Shown here: positions 1 to 6,060 of the stretch, one piece after another | Layout: the number at the start of each line of letters is the position of its first letter | Numbering within the stretch: position 1 is the first letter of the stretch | Assembly: GCA_029942265.1 (NCBI GenBank) | Contig: JAOZTO010000158.1 | Coordinates: 1 to 6,140 of the forward strand | Source: Desulfocapsa sp. | Lineage (GTDB): Bacteria; Desulfobacterota; Desulfobulbia; Desulfobulbales; Desulfocapsaceae | DNA length: 6,140 nt | Direction of reading: 5' to 3' | Position numbers and translations under genes: made by a program | Notes under the pieces: model-generated | Told to the model about the DNA's origin: nothing | The model's database searches: none | What the model saw: only the letters and a program-made list of their open reading frames with translations

Positions 1-239
1 CAGTTTATCTCATTGCTCTTTTTACCATTGCAGTCTGTACATGGGCATTGGCTCTCAATGCCATAAAAGCGTTTACCTCCGATGAATCTGTTGCCGGCAC
101 TGTCCCCCTGCTTGTATGGCCTATTAAATTTCTTATGCTGATCGGCTGCTTTTTCTACCTTTGTCAGATTTTTCTTAATCTCATTGAGGAGATTGGAAAA
201 ATCAAATCTGCAAACATTGTTTGTCGTGAAAAGTGCTAA
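1..239 (+). CDS. TRAP transporter small permease (DctQ type), C-terminal part
   Basis: This is the 3' end of a gene cut by the window edge. The frame is open from base 3 to the TAA at 237-239, giving about 78 residues with no stop, so the true start lies upstream. The visible part has two hydrophobic stretches, VYLIALFTIAVCTWAL near the edge and a second one around PLLVWPIKFLMLIGCFFYL, followed by a short polar tail (EEIGKIKSANIVCREKC). A final membrane helix preceded by a VPLLVWP-like segment is typical of DctQ proteins, the four-helix inner-membrane subunits that pair with the large DctM permease. The next gene is a clear DctM, 45 bp downstream, which supports the call strongly. The small subunit itself is poorly conserved, so the identification rests largely on this context and on topology. 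Confidence 0.82.
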   Translation, partial: VYLIALFTIAVCTWALALNAIKAFTSDESVAGTVPLLVWPIKFLMLIGCFFYLCQIFLNLIEEIGKIKSANIVCREKC

Positions 240-284
240 TTATTCAAGGCACCCTTTAGTTAAAATTGAAAGGAGAGTGGTAAG

Positions 285-1604
285 ATGGATCCAATAACTA
301 TTGGAGTATGGTCAGTTATACTCCTGTTTTTCCTGTTAGCATCAGGGCTTCATATTGCGGTAAATTTTTTATTCGTTGGTTTTATTACAACAGCACTGTT
401 GCTCAGTGTAAATGCGGCCTTATCCATGCTTGGTCAAACAATGTATTATTCCATAGCAACTCCAAGTTTCACGGCATTGCCCCTCTTTGTGCTTATGGGG
501 GCATTTGCATCAAGCAGTGGTTTTGCAAAACGTGTGTATGGCGGAATGCATACAGCAACAGCTGGTCTCCCAGGATCGCTTGGAATTACAACATGTTTTG
601 GTTGTGCTGCCTTTGGGGCTGTTTCCGGCTCTTCTCTGGCGGCAGCCGCTATTTTTGGCAAAATTGCACTGCCTGAGATGAAAAGACATAAATATGACAA
701 TGCATTCGCTCTTGGTACAATAGCAGCGGCCGGTACGTTCGCAGCTATGATTCCACCCAGTGCCATGTTTATTATTTATGCAATATTTACCGAACAATCA
801 GTTGGAAAGCTCTTCATGGCAGGCATCATTCCCGGCTTGCTTACCGCGATTGTGTACGCAATTTCAATTATTGTTCGAGTCAAGCGAACTCCATCCCTGG
901 CTCCTCAGATAGCAGATTTACAACATATCAGTATAGCGAATCGATTCTCAGCTCTTGTCCAAATATGGCCTGTTGCAATTCTTGCCTTCATCGTGCTCGG
1001 TGGAATATACACTGGTTTATTTACCCCCACCGAAGCTGGTGCTGCAGGTGCATTGGCAACATTGATTCTGGGCATTTTTCTTGGGAAACTTCGAGATGTC
1101 AATTATATAAAGGAAGCATTACGCTCATCTGCCAAAACAACATCCATGGTGTTTTTGATTATAGTTGGTGCCCTGTTTTATACGCGAGTACTCACCCTCA
1201 CCGGTATCCCCACAGCATTAACAGAATTTATAATGGGATGGGATGTTCCTAATATGGTAGTACTACTTTCAATACTTGGTGTCTGGTTTATTCTGGGAAT
1301 GATCATCATCCCCACAGGAATATGTGCCTTGACTCTTCCCATCGTATATCCGATTATTGTTGAACTGGGATACAACCCAATCTGGTTTGGAGTCATCGTT
1401 TTAAAAGTGATTGAAATCGCGGCTGTTACACCACCAGTGGGGCTTAATGTATTCACCTTAAAAGCAGTGGCCGGGCCTGACACTAAAATAGAGGATATCT
1501 ATAAGGGAATCTGGCCATTTGTTATCTGCGATCTGCTTATTTTAGCAGTTCTTATAGCTTTTCCGGGGATTGTTTTGTATCTCCCTAACCTGATGACCAA
1601 TTGA
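285..1604 (+). CDS. TRAP transporter large permease, DctM subunit
   Basis: A 439-residue, very hydrophobic protein with about a dozen membrane segments, the normal size for the large permease of a tripartite ATP-independent periplasmic (TRAP) transporter. It drives solute uptake across the inner membrane using an ion gradient, with a periplasmic DctP binding protein and the DctQ subunit. Family hallmarks are visible: FGAVSGSS at residues 110-117 followed by a KIALPEMKRHKYD-like stretch and a GTIAAAGTFAAMIPPS loop, and LFTPTEAGAAGA from residue 245. The ATG at 285 follows an AAGGAGAG ribosome-binding site (270-277) at normal spacing. It sits directly behind the dctQ-like gene, and the dehydrogenase gene follows 58 bp later, so all three are probably one transcript. 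The substrate cannot be read from the permease; the neighbouring dehydrogenase suggests an amino acid or amine-bearing organic acid, which is inference. Confidence 0.95.
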   Translation: MDPITIGVWSVILLFFLLASGLHIAVNFLFVGFITTALLLSVNAALSMLGQTMYYSIATPSFTALPLFVLMGAFASSSGFAKRVYGGMHTATAGLPGSLGITTCFGCAAFGAVSGSSLAAAAIFGKIALPEMKRHKYDNAFALGTIAAAGTFAAMIPPSAMFIIYAIFTEQSVGKLFMAGIIPGLLTAIVYAISIIVRVKRTPSLAPQIADLQHISIANRFSALVQIWPVAILAFIVLGGIYTGLFTPTEAGAAGALATLILGIFLGKLRDVNYIKEALRSSAKTTSMVFLIIVGALFYTRVLTLTGIPTALTEFIMGWDVPNMVVLLSILGVWFILGMIIIPTGICALTLPIVYPIIVELGYNPIWFGVIVLKVIEIAAVTPPVGLNVFTLKAVAGPDTKIEDIYKGIWPFVICDLLILAVLIAFPGIVLYLPNLMTN

Positions 1605-1610
1605 TGGTCA
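1594..1610 (+). repeat. Short inverted repeat across the dctM stop codon
   Basis: TGACCA (1594-1599) and TGGTCA (1605-1610) are perfect 6-bp complements separated by ATTGA, and the dctM stop codon lies in the loop. No T-run follows, so this is unlikely to be an intrinsic terminator. It could be a weak mRNA hairpin between cistrons or a chance palindrome. Confidence 0.35.
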
Positions 1611-1662
1611 CCAGAGCAAAAGAAGTAAACAAATATCCACCAATTCTTAACTGGAGAGAATC

Positions 1663-2658
1663 ATGAGTACAATTAAAGTTGCGCAAATTGGCCTAGGCCC
1701 ACTAGGTCAGAAAATCGTACAGTACATTGCGGCCAGGCAAGGTATCGAGCTGGTTGGGGCGGTGGACATTGATCCATCAATTAAAGGTCTTGATCTTGGC
1801 AGCCATTGTGGACTTGATCCCATGCAGATTCCCATCTGCGAATCTCTTGCTGAGTGTTTAGAAACTGCAACCCCTGATGCTATAATCCTGACAACTGTTT
1901 CTACAATGGAACAAGTCAAACCTCAAATCGAAGAAATTCTCAAAAGTGGTTTGCCGATTGTTTCCACTTGTGAAGAATTAGCTTATCCTTGGGACATGGC
2001 AAAAGATATTGCTGAACAGTTAGATATTGCTGCAAAAAAAGCTGGCGTTGCTGTGCTGGGTACTGGTATAAATCCTGGTTTTTTGATGGATGCCCTACCA
2101 GGATTCCTCACTGCTGTGTGCCAAACAGTTACCAACGTTAAGGTTTCCAGGGTTCAAAATGCACAGTTTCGTAGAATTCCTTTTCAGAAAAAAATTGGTG
2201 CAGGTCTTGATCTTGACCAATTTGAATCCCTCAAAGCAAGTGGTCGTTTACGCCATGTTGGCCTCACAGAATCTGTACAGTTGATTGCCGCATCCCTTGG
2301 CTGGAAACTCACCAAAACCGAAGACATTATCACTCCGGTGATTGCAGACAAAGAGATCAAAACAGATGCCATGACCATTCCAGTGGGCTTTGCTACCGGT
2401 GTTGATCAAATTGGCCGTGGCTGGGTAGGTGATGAGGAAAAAATCACACTCCACTTTAAGGCAGCTGTTGGAGAAGCAGATTCCTTTGACCGAGTGGAAA
2501 TCAAGGGTGAACCTGATATCATCTCAACCATTGCCGGTGGTGTAAACGGTGATGTGGCAACCTGTGCCATCACTATCAACGCAGTAAAACAAATCCTGAG
2601 AGTCCAACCTGGCCTTAAAACCATGCTGGACATGCCACCTCTTTCATGCTTTGAATGA
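1663..2658 (+). CDS. NAD(P)-dependent dehydrogenase, 2,4-diaminopentanoate dehydrogenase (Ord)-like
   Basis: A 331-residue cytoplasmic oxidoreductase with an N-terminal Rossmann fold of the dihydrodipicolinate-reductase type; the dinucleotide-binding motif GLGPLG is at residues 10-15. It resembles clostridial 2,4-diaminopentanoate dehydrogenase, which oxidatively deaminates 2,4-diaminopentanoate to 2-amino-4-oxopentanoate in ornithine breakdown. Points of likeness recalled from that family are EELAYP, then VLGTGINPGFLMD (131-143), then RHVGLTESVQLIAASLGWKL, and a C-terminal QPGLKTMLDMP. Length fits the family. The ATG at 1663 follows GGAGAG (1653-1658). It lies 58 bp behind the TRAP permease, suggesting that it acts on the imported compound or a product of it. 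None of the other ornithine-pathway genes (aminomutase OraS/OraE, thiolase OrtA/OrtB) are in the window, so the exact substrate is uncertain and I give no gene symbol. Confidence 0.82.
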   Translation: MSTIKVAQIGLGPLGQKIVQYIAARQGIELVGAVDIDPSIKGLDLGSHCGLDPMQIPICESLAECLETATPDAIILTTVSTMEQVKPQIEEILKSGLPIVSTCEELAYPWDMAKDIAEQLDIAAKKAGVAVLGTGINPGFLMDALPGFLTAVCQTVTNVKVSRVQNAQFRRIPFQKKIGAGLDLDQFESLKASGRLRHVGLTESVQLIAASLGWKLTKTEDIITPVIADKEIKTDAMTIPVGFATGVDQIGRGWVGDEEKITLHFKAAVGEADSFDRVEIKGEPDIISTIAGGVNGDVATCAITINAVKQILRVQPGLKTMLDMPPLSCFE

Positions 2659-2697
2659 CAATATCGTAAACATCTCCTTCTTTTTTAATATCAAACC

Positions 2698-2721
2698 TGA
2701 CCGGTGACACAACTCCGGTCA
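2698..2721 (+). terminator. Possible weak terminator or operator hairpin after the dehydrogenase gene
   Basis: TGACCGG (2698-2704) and CCGGTCA (2715-2721) are perfect 7-bp, GC-rich complements with a 10-base loop, 39 bp after the dehydrogenase stop codon. The sequence after it is only TGTTTCATCC, not a proper U-tract. It is placed correctly to end the transport/dehydrogenase transcript, but a dyad just upstream of the regulator promoter could also be a protein-binding site. Confidence 0.42.
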
Positions 2722-2750
2722 TGTTTCATCCCTAAAAACACTGATTATCC

Positions 2751-2778
2751 TTGACAAAATATTGAGGCCATGGCTAAT
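2751..2778 (+). promoter_or_regulatory. Candidate sigma-70 promoter for the RpiR-type regulator
   Basis: TTGACA (2751-2756) matches the -35 consensus exactly and is followed after 16 bases by GCTAAT (2773-2778), a four-of-six match to the -10 consensus. Transcription would start near 2785, leaving a leader of about 60 bases before the regulator ATG at 2846. It sits just after the possible terminator hairpin, where a new transcript would be expected to begin. Confidence 0.45.
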
Positions 2779-2845
2779 TGCATCTTTACCCCATGAACCA
2801 ATAAAGTAGCACATAGTAACAAAAAACAATCCACAAACACCTGCA

Positions 2846-3715
2846 ATGGATCCCAAGAAACAATTCTTAAATCGTATAGTAAAGAATCAATCCTCATTAA
2901 GTCCAATCGACAAAAAAATTGCGGATTATCTGGTACACTCATACCCCGGCGCTTTACTTGAAACGGCTTCTGAAATTTCAAAAAACCTCAATGTCAGTAT
3001 TTCAACAGTTACTCGATTTTTCCCTAAAATCGGGTTCAAAAGTATACGGGATGCACACAGTGAGCTCAAAAAAGATTTCGACTATTTAAAAAACTCTCCT
3101 CTGGACCGCTACCATCACAACATAGAAGATGTCCGCAGTGACAATACCCTTTTTGACAAAGTGAAGGATCTGGATATTCTGAATATTCAGGAGACGTTTC
3201 AGGGAATAAGCAATGATGATATTGTGAAAATTACGGAATTGCTCTGTGATAATGACAGGGCTGTTTACATCGTCGGAGAGCGAAAAATGTTTGGGCTCTC
3301 GTTCTACTTGTATGTGCAACTGAGTTCAATTCATCCCAATACTATTCATGTTAAAACCGATCAATCCCTGATAGCCGATCATATTGTGAAAGTGCAACCT
3401 GACGATATTTTGATTGTTTTTGATTTCAGACGCTATGTTAAAATCAACCATCGGATGACAGAAGTGTTCAGGAAAATGGGTGGCAAAATTATCGTCATTT
3501 CTGACTCACCAATATCACCTAGTGCAAAATCAGCAGATGTTTTGCTTTTGGTTAAGACAAAAGGTGTCTCCATTTTTGACTCGTATACCGCAGCCTATTT
3601 TCTGATAAATACACTTCTTGCCGAAGTAATTCAAAGATCCGGTGAGCATGTCAGACAAAGATATGAAAAGCTTGAAGAATATTATAAACAATTTGATATT
3701 TTTTCTGAATCATAA
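2846..3715 (+). CDS. RpiR/MurR-family transcriptional regulator (HTH + SIS domain)
   Basis: A 289-residue DNA-binding regulator. Residues about 15-77 form the RpiR helix-turn-helix: LSPIDKKIADYLV, then TASEISKNLNVSISTVTRFFPKIGF. Residues about 120-265 form an SIS domain, which in this family binds a small effector, often a sugar phosphate. Here the usual glycine/serine loop is VGERK (143-147), and the second loop, normally a serine-rich SxSG type, is FDFRRY (192-197), so the ligand is probably not an ordinary sugar phosphate. The ATG at 2846 is the only credible start (an in-frame TAG lies at 2807-2809), although no clear Shine-Dalgarno precedes it, so translation may be weak. It sits between a TRAP/dehydrogenase operon and hydrogenase genes, all on the same strand. 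Control of the upstream operon is the more usual arrangement, but read-through into the hydrogenase genes 61 bp downstream is possible. Confidence 0.9.
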   Translation: MDPKKQFLNRIVKNQSSLSPIDKKIADYLVHSYPGALLETASEISKNLNVSISTVTRFFPKIGFKSIRDAHSELKKDFDYLKNSPLDRYHHNIEDVRSDNTLFDKVKDLDILNIQETFQGISNDDIVKITELLCDNDRAVYIVGERKMFGLSFYLYVQLSSIHPNTIHVKTDQSLIADHIVKVQPDDILIVFDFRRYVKINHRMTEVFRKMGGKIIVISDSPISPSAKSADVLLLVKTKGVSIFDSYTAAYFLINTLLAEVIQRSGEHVRQRYEKLEEYYKQFDIFSES

Positions 3716-3731
3716 TACTCTCTTATATACT
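3703..3731 (+). promoter_or_regulatory. Weak candidate promoter for the hydrogenase genes
   Basis: TATACT (3726-3731) is a five-of-six match to the -10 consensus. Seventeen bases upstream, TTCTGA (3703-3708), inside the end of the regulator gene, matches the -35 consensus in only three positions. A start near 3738 would give a leader of about 39 bases. Co-transcription with the regulator is an equally good explanation. Confidence 0.28.
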
Positions 3732-3776
3732 AAAGGTAGCCTGAAGTTATCTTTGAATAAAAATTACGGAGGTTCC

Positions 3777-4631
3777 ATGAAATTTGCAGTACTTCAGCTC
3801 ACAGGATGTGCAGGCTGTGAAGTTTCTCTGCTAAATGGCGGAGATCAATTAGATTTAGGAGCACTCTCCTATATGCCTCTACTGATTTCTGCCGATGAGA
3901 TCCCTGATGTTGACCTGTTGCTGGTTACCGGCGGTATTCGTAACGATGAAGATCTTTTCAAGTTGCGTCGGACAGCTGCTAAGGTTAAGAAAATTGTTGC
4001 TGTTGGAACCTGCGCCATCTCTGGTGGGATCACTGGCCTGGGAGATAATGACGAGGTGCGCCAGCTCTTTTTCGCTAAAGCACATCGTGCCACCGTCCCC
4101 CCTATGTTGCCTCAGTGCGGACCCATTGCAGATGAGGTTGATGTTGCTTTGTACCTGCCCGGTTGCCCACCGACCCCCGAACTCTTTGTCGGTCTATTGC
4201 GTGATGACATTACTCTAAAAACTGGATCAATCGTCTGCAAAGAGTGTGGTCGAAAAAAGACTAAGGAGATCCGACCAACAAAATTAAAACCATTAGTAGA
4301 ACCATCTCTTGACCCAGATCTTTGTCTCGTAAAACAAGGGCAACTTTGTGTTGGAAGTTCCACAAGAAACGGATGTGGAGCACCCTGTACAAAAGCTGGA
4401 TTCCCTTGCGTTGGATGCCGTGGCCCCTCTAACAACCTTATTGAAAAAGATGCTGATGCTTGGTTTGCTGCTGTTCGCCACGTTTTTGAACGACTTACAG
4501 ATATACCTAGTGAAGAGATTGATCAGGCACTCAAATCGCCCCATTTGTCCCTCTTCCTCTTTCAATTTTCAGATTATGATAGCAGTAGTGATGATGAAAA
4601 CACTACTCGACCACGTGATAAGGTAATTTAA
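3777..4631 (+). CDS. [NiFe] hydrogenase small subunit, group 3 (MvhG-like)
   Basis: A 284-residue cytoplasmic iron-sulfur protein that passes electrons between the NiFe site of the large subunit and an external partner. The start is set at ATG 3777, preceded by GGAGG (3768-3772), where family homology begins; a longer open frame from 3642 would overlap the regulator gene and lacks this support. Twelve cysteines fit three [4Fe-4S] clusters. C11 and C14 (TGCAGCE), C79 (GTCAISGG) and C130 (PGCPPTPE) form the proximal set; C154, C157, C183, C191, C200, C204, C211 and C214, including the conserved TRNGCGAPC stretch, form the other two. There is no twin-arginine signal peptide, so it is not a periplasmic uptake enzyme. 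It resembles methyl-viologen-reducing hydrogenase MvhG and the delta subunit of sulfhydrogenases. The last ~19 residues are polar and acidic (DYDSSSDDEN). The large subunit gene follows after two bases. Confidence 0.92.
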   Translation: MKFAVLQLTGCAGCEVSLLNGGDQLDLGALSYMPLLISADEIPDVDLLLVTGGIRNDEDLFKLRRTAAKVKKIVAVGTCAISGGITGLGDNDEVRQLFFAKAHRATVPPMLPQCGPIADEVDVALYLPGCPPTPELFVGLLRDDITLKTGSIVCKECGRKKTKEIRPTKLKPLVEPSLDPDLCLVKQGQLCVGSSTRNGCGAPCTKAGFPCVGCRGPSNNLIEKDADAWFAAVRHVFERLTDIPSEEIDQALKSPHLSLFLFQFSDYDSSSDDENTTRPRDKVI

Positions 4632-4633
4632 TT

Positions 4634-5929
4634 ATGGCAACACTCTATTTTCCAGTCGCACGTATAGAAGGACATGCACGAATTGTAGTTGATATCATCC
4701 AAGGAAAAGTAAAAAGCGCACGATTCCTAGCCATGGAGTTTCGTGGTTTCGAGCAGTTTGTTTGTGGTATGAACGCCGGAGAAATGCCGGTTATTGTGCC
4801 CCGAATCTGCGGTGTCTGTTCCACAGCTCATCATATCGCCGCAATTAAGGCATTAGAAGATGCCTATGGCGTTTCTCCACCACCACTTGCAGAAAAAATA
4901 CGTCATCTTCTGCTTCTTGGGCAGCTTATCCAAAATCAGGCAACATCCCTGTTTTTCTTTACCTTACCTGACATTCTCCAAAAAACATCTATTTTTCAAG
5001 GAGATGCCGTACAGGGTGAGATTGCAAAACGAGCAATGGCTGTACGCAAGATTGGAACCGAACTGATCGGGCTTGCAGGTGGCCAATTTATCCATCCTAT
5101 TAAGGCCGTGGTTGGTGGTATTAGTACTCCCGTTGCCCGAGAAGCTGCAAAAGAGATGTTCAAAAAAATCCAAGAGACTCTTCCAGTAGCCTGTGAACTC
5201 TTTGACCAATACTGGGATCTGGCTCGCAATATCGGTGATCGTGCAATGGATTGGGGCTTAGAGGAGCCATGTTATTATATGGCAGCTGTGGATCCTGCCG
5301 ACCCGACAAGATCTGTGGAAACTGTACGTATGCAATCATTGGACGGTGAAGAAAAGTTTGAATTCCCAGCTTCGGCCTATAACGAACATCTCGTCTTTGA
5401 AGAACTTGCCGACTCCTACGCCGGAAAAACCAGTTGTAATGGCTTACCTATCCGAGCCAACAGTCTGGCTAGGATCAATATGACACAGACAATGGGAACA
5501 GAAATAGCGGACCGCTACCTTGAACAATTCGACAAAGAATTTGGTCGACCCGCCCATCATATCCTGCTTTTTGATCTCTGTCGTGGCATTGAGCTGATAA
5601 ATGGATTGGAACGTGCTGCCGAATTGTTACGCAGTAATCTACAAACAGGCGAACTGACAACTGATTTTTCAATACAGGATGGTACCGGATATGGGATGGT
5701 CGAAGCGCCCAGAGGGCCACTTATCCACCATTATGAGATTGAAAGGGGCCTAATCAAGAAAGCAAGATTTGTTATCCCCACAGTTCATAATAACTTTGCT
5801 ATTGAGCAAGCCCTAACTTCTGTTGCAAAAAAATATGTAAAGGATGGAATGATTGAAATGGAACTTGAAGATGCACTTGGTTGGGTTGTACGTGCCTTTG
5901 ATCCCTGTATTGCTTGCGCAACACATTGA
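4634..5929 (+). CDS. [NiFe] hydrogenase large subunit, group 3 (MvhA/HoxH-like), no C-terminal extension
   Basis: A 431-residue catalytic subunit that splits or forms H2 at a NiFe(CN)2CO centre. Motifs seen in order: RIEGH (10-14, with the proton-relay glutamate E12), MEFRGFE (34-40), the first metal motif RICGVCSTAH (57-66; C59 and C62), EAPRG (357-361, with the conserved active-site arginine R360) followed by HHY, and the second metal motif DPCIACATH (423-431; C425 and C428). RIEGH, EFRGFE and EAPRGPLIHHY point to the cytoplasmic Mvh/Hox type. The protein ends exactly at H431, where maturation proteases normally cut, so it looks made in mature form. The codon for residue 425 is TGT, so nickel is bound by cysteine here, not selenocysteine. 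In the segment after the first motif, the usual SHAL histidine appears as Q102 (QNQATS). TAAGG (4619-4623), inside the small-subunit gene, is the likely ribosome-binding site, suggesting coupled translation. Confidence 0.94.
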   Translation: MATLYFPVARIEGHARIVVDIIQGKVKSARFLAMEFRGFEQFVCGMNAGEMPVIVPRICGVCSTAHHIAAIKALEDAYGVSPPPLAEKIRHLLLLGQLIQNQATSLFFFTLPDILQKTSIFQGDAVQGEIAKRAMAVRKIGTELIGLAGGQFIHPIKAVVGGISTPVAREAAKEMFKKIQETLPVACELFDQYWDLARNIGDRAMDWGLEEPCYYMAAVDPADPTRSVETVRMQSLDGEEKFEFPASAYNEHLVFEELADSYAGKTSCNGLPIRANSLARINMTQTMGTEIADRYLEQFDKEFGRPAHHILLFDLCRGIELINGLERAAELLRSNLQTGELTTDFSIQDGTGYGMVEAPRGPLIHHYEIERGLIKKARFVIPTVHNNFAIEQALTSVAKKYVKDGMIEMELEDALGWVVRAFDPCIACATH

Positions 5930-5946
5930 GGAGTTAGTTCGTAAGG

Positions 5947-6044
5947 TGGCGGAAGTGCATGAGAATCGAACTCACCTAACGAGCTATTAACCCGTTACGC
6001 CAGATTTGAAGTCTGGGAGCGCCACCAGTGCACTATCCACTTCC
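5947..6044 (-). tRNA. selC: tRNA-Sec (selenocysteine, anticodon UCA)
   Basis: On the - strand this 98-base sequence begins GGAAGTGG and ends GCACTTCC-G-CCA, with CCA encoded in the DNA. The anticodon stem CCAGA/TCTGG (6012-6016 and 6000-6004) encloses the loop CTTCAAA with anticodon TCA (6007-6009). The T-arm is GTGAG-TTCGATT-CTCAT. A long variable arm, TAACGGG/CTCGTTA, forms seven pairs around a seven-base loop. Large size, long acceptor, long variable arm and the TCA anticodon together identify tRNA-Sec, which is charged with serine, converted by SelA and delivered to UGA codons by SelB. The eighth acceptor pair reads G opposite G (6037/5958), a mismatch where pairing is expected. The gene converges on the hydrogenase, its 3' end only 17 bp from that stop codon. 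Its presence implies that this organism makes selenoproteins, although no SECIS-like element is evident in the window. Confidence 0.96.
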
Positions 6045-6060
6045 GCAATAATTAACCACT

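Noticed and set aside
446..797. Long - strand frames opposite the dctM gene
   Set aside because: They lie wholly within a clear DctM coding region and translate to low-complexity, cysteine- or alanine-rich sequence typical of antisense shadows.
2674..2688. T-rich run as part of an intrinsic terminator for the dehydrogenase gene
   Set aside because: It lies before the 7-bp hairpin, not after it, and no GC-rich stem precedes it.
2745..2981. 78-codon frame on the - strand between the dehydrogenase and the regulator
   Set aside because: It overlaps the start of the well-supported regulator gene on the opposite strand, resembles nothing I recognise, and looks like a shadow frame.
3642..3776. N-terminal extension of 45 residues for the hydrogenase small subunit
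   Set aside because: It would overlap the regulator gene by 74 bases, has no family similarity, and a strong GGAGG site precedes the ATG at 3777 where conserved sequence begins.
5901..5911. Selenocysteine at the nickel-binding position of the large subunit, prompted by the adjacent selC
   Set aside because: The codon at the DPC position is TGT, an ordinary cysteine codon, and no in-frame TGA occurs before the end of the gene.
5959..6046. Small + strand frame starting at the ATG at 5959 after the GAGGAG near the hydrogenase stop
   Set aside because: It lies entirely within the antisense strand of the tRNA-Sec gene, and the purine-rich run is part of the hydrogenase stop region.
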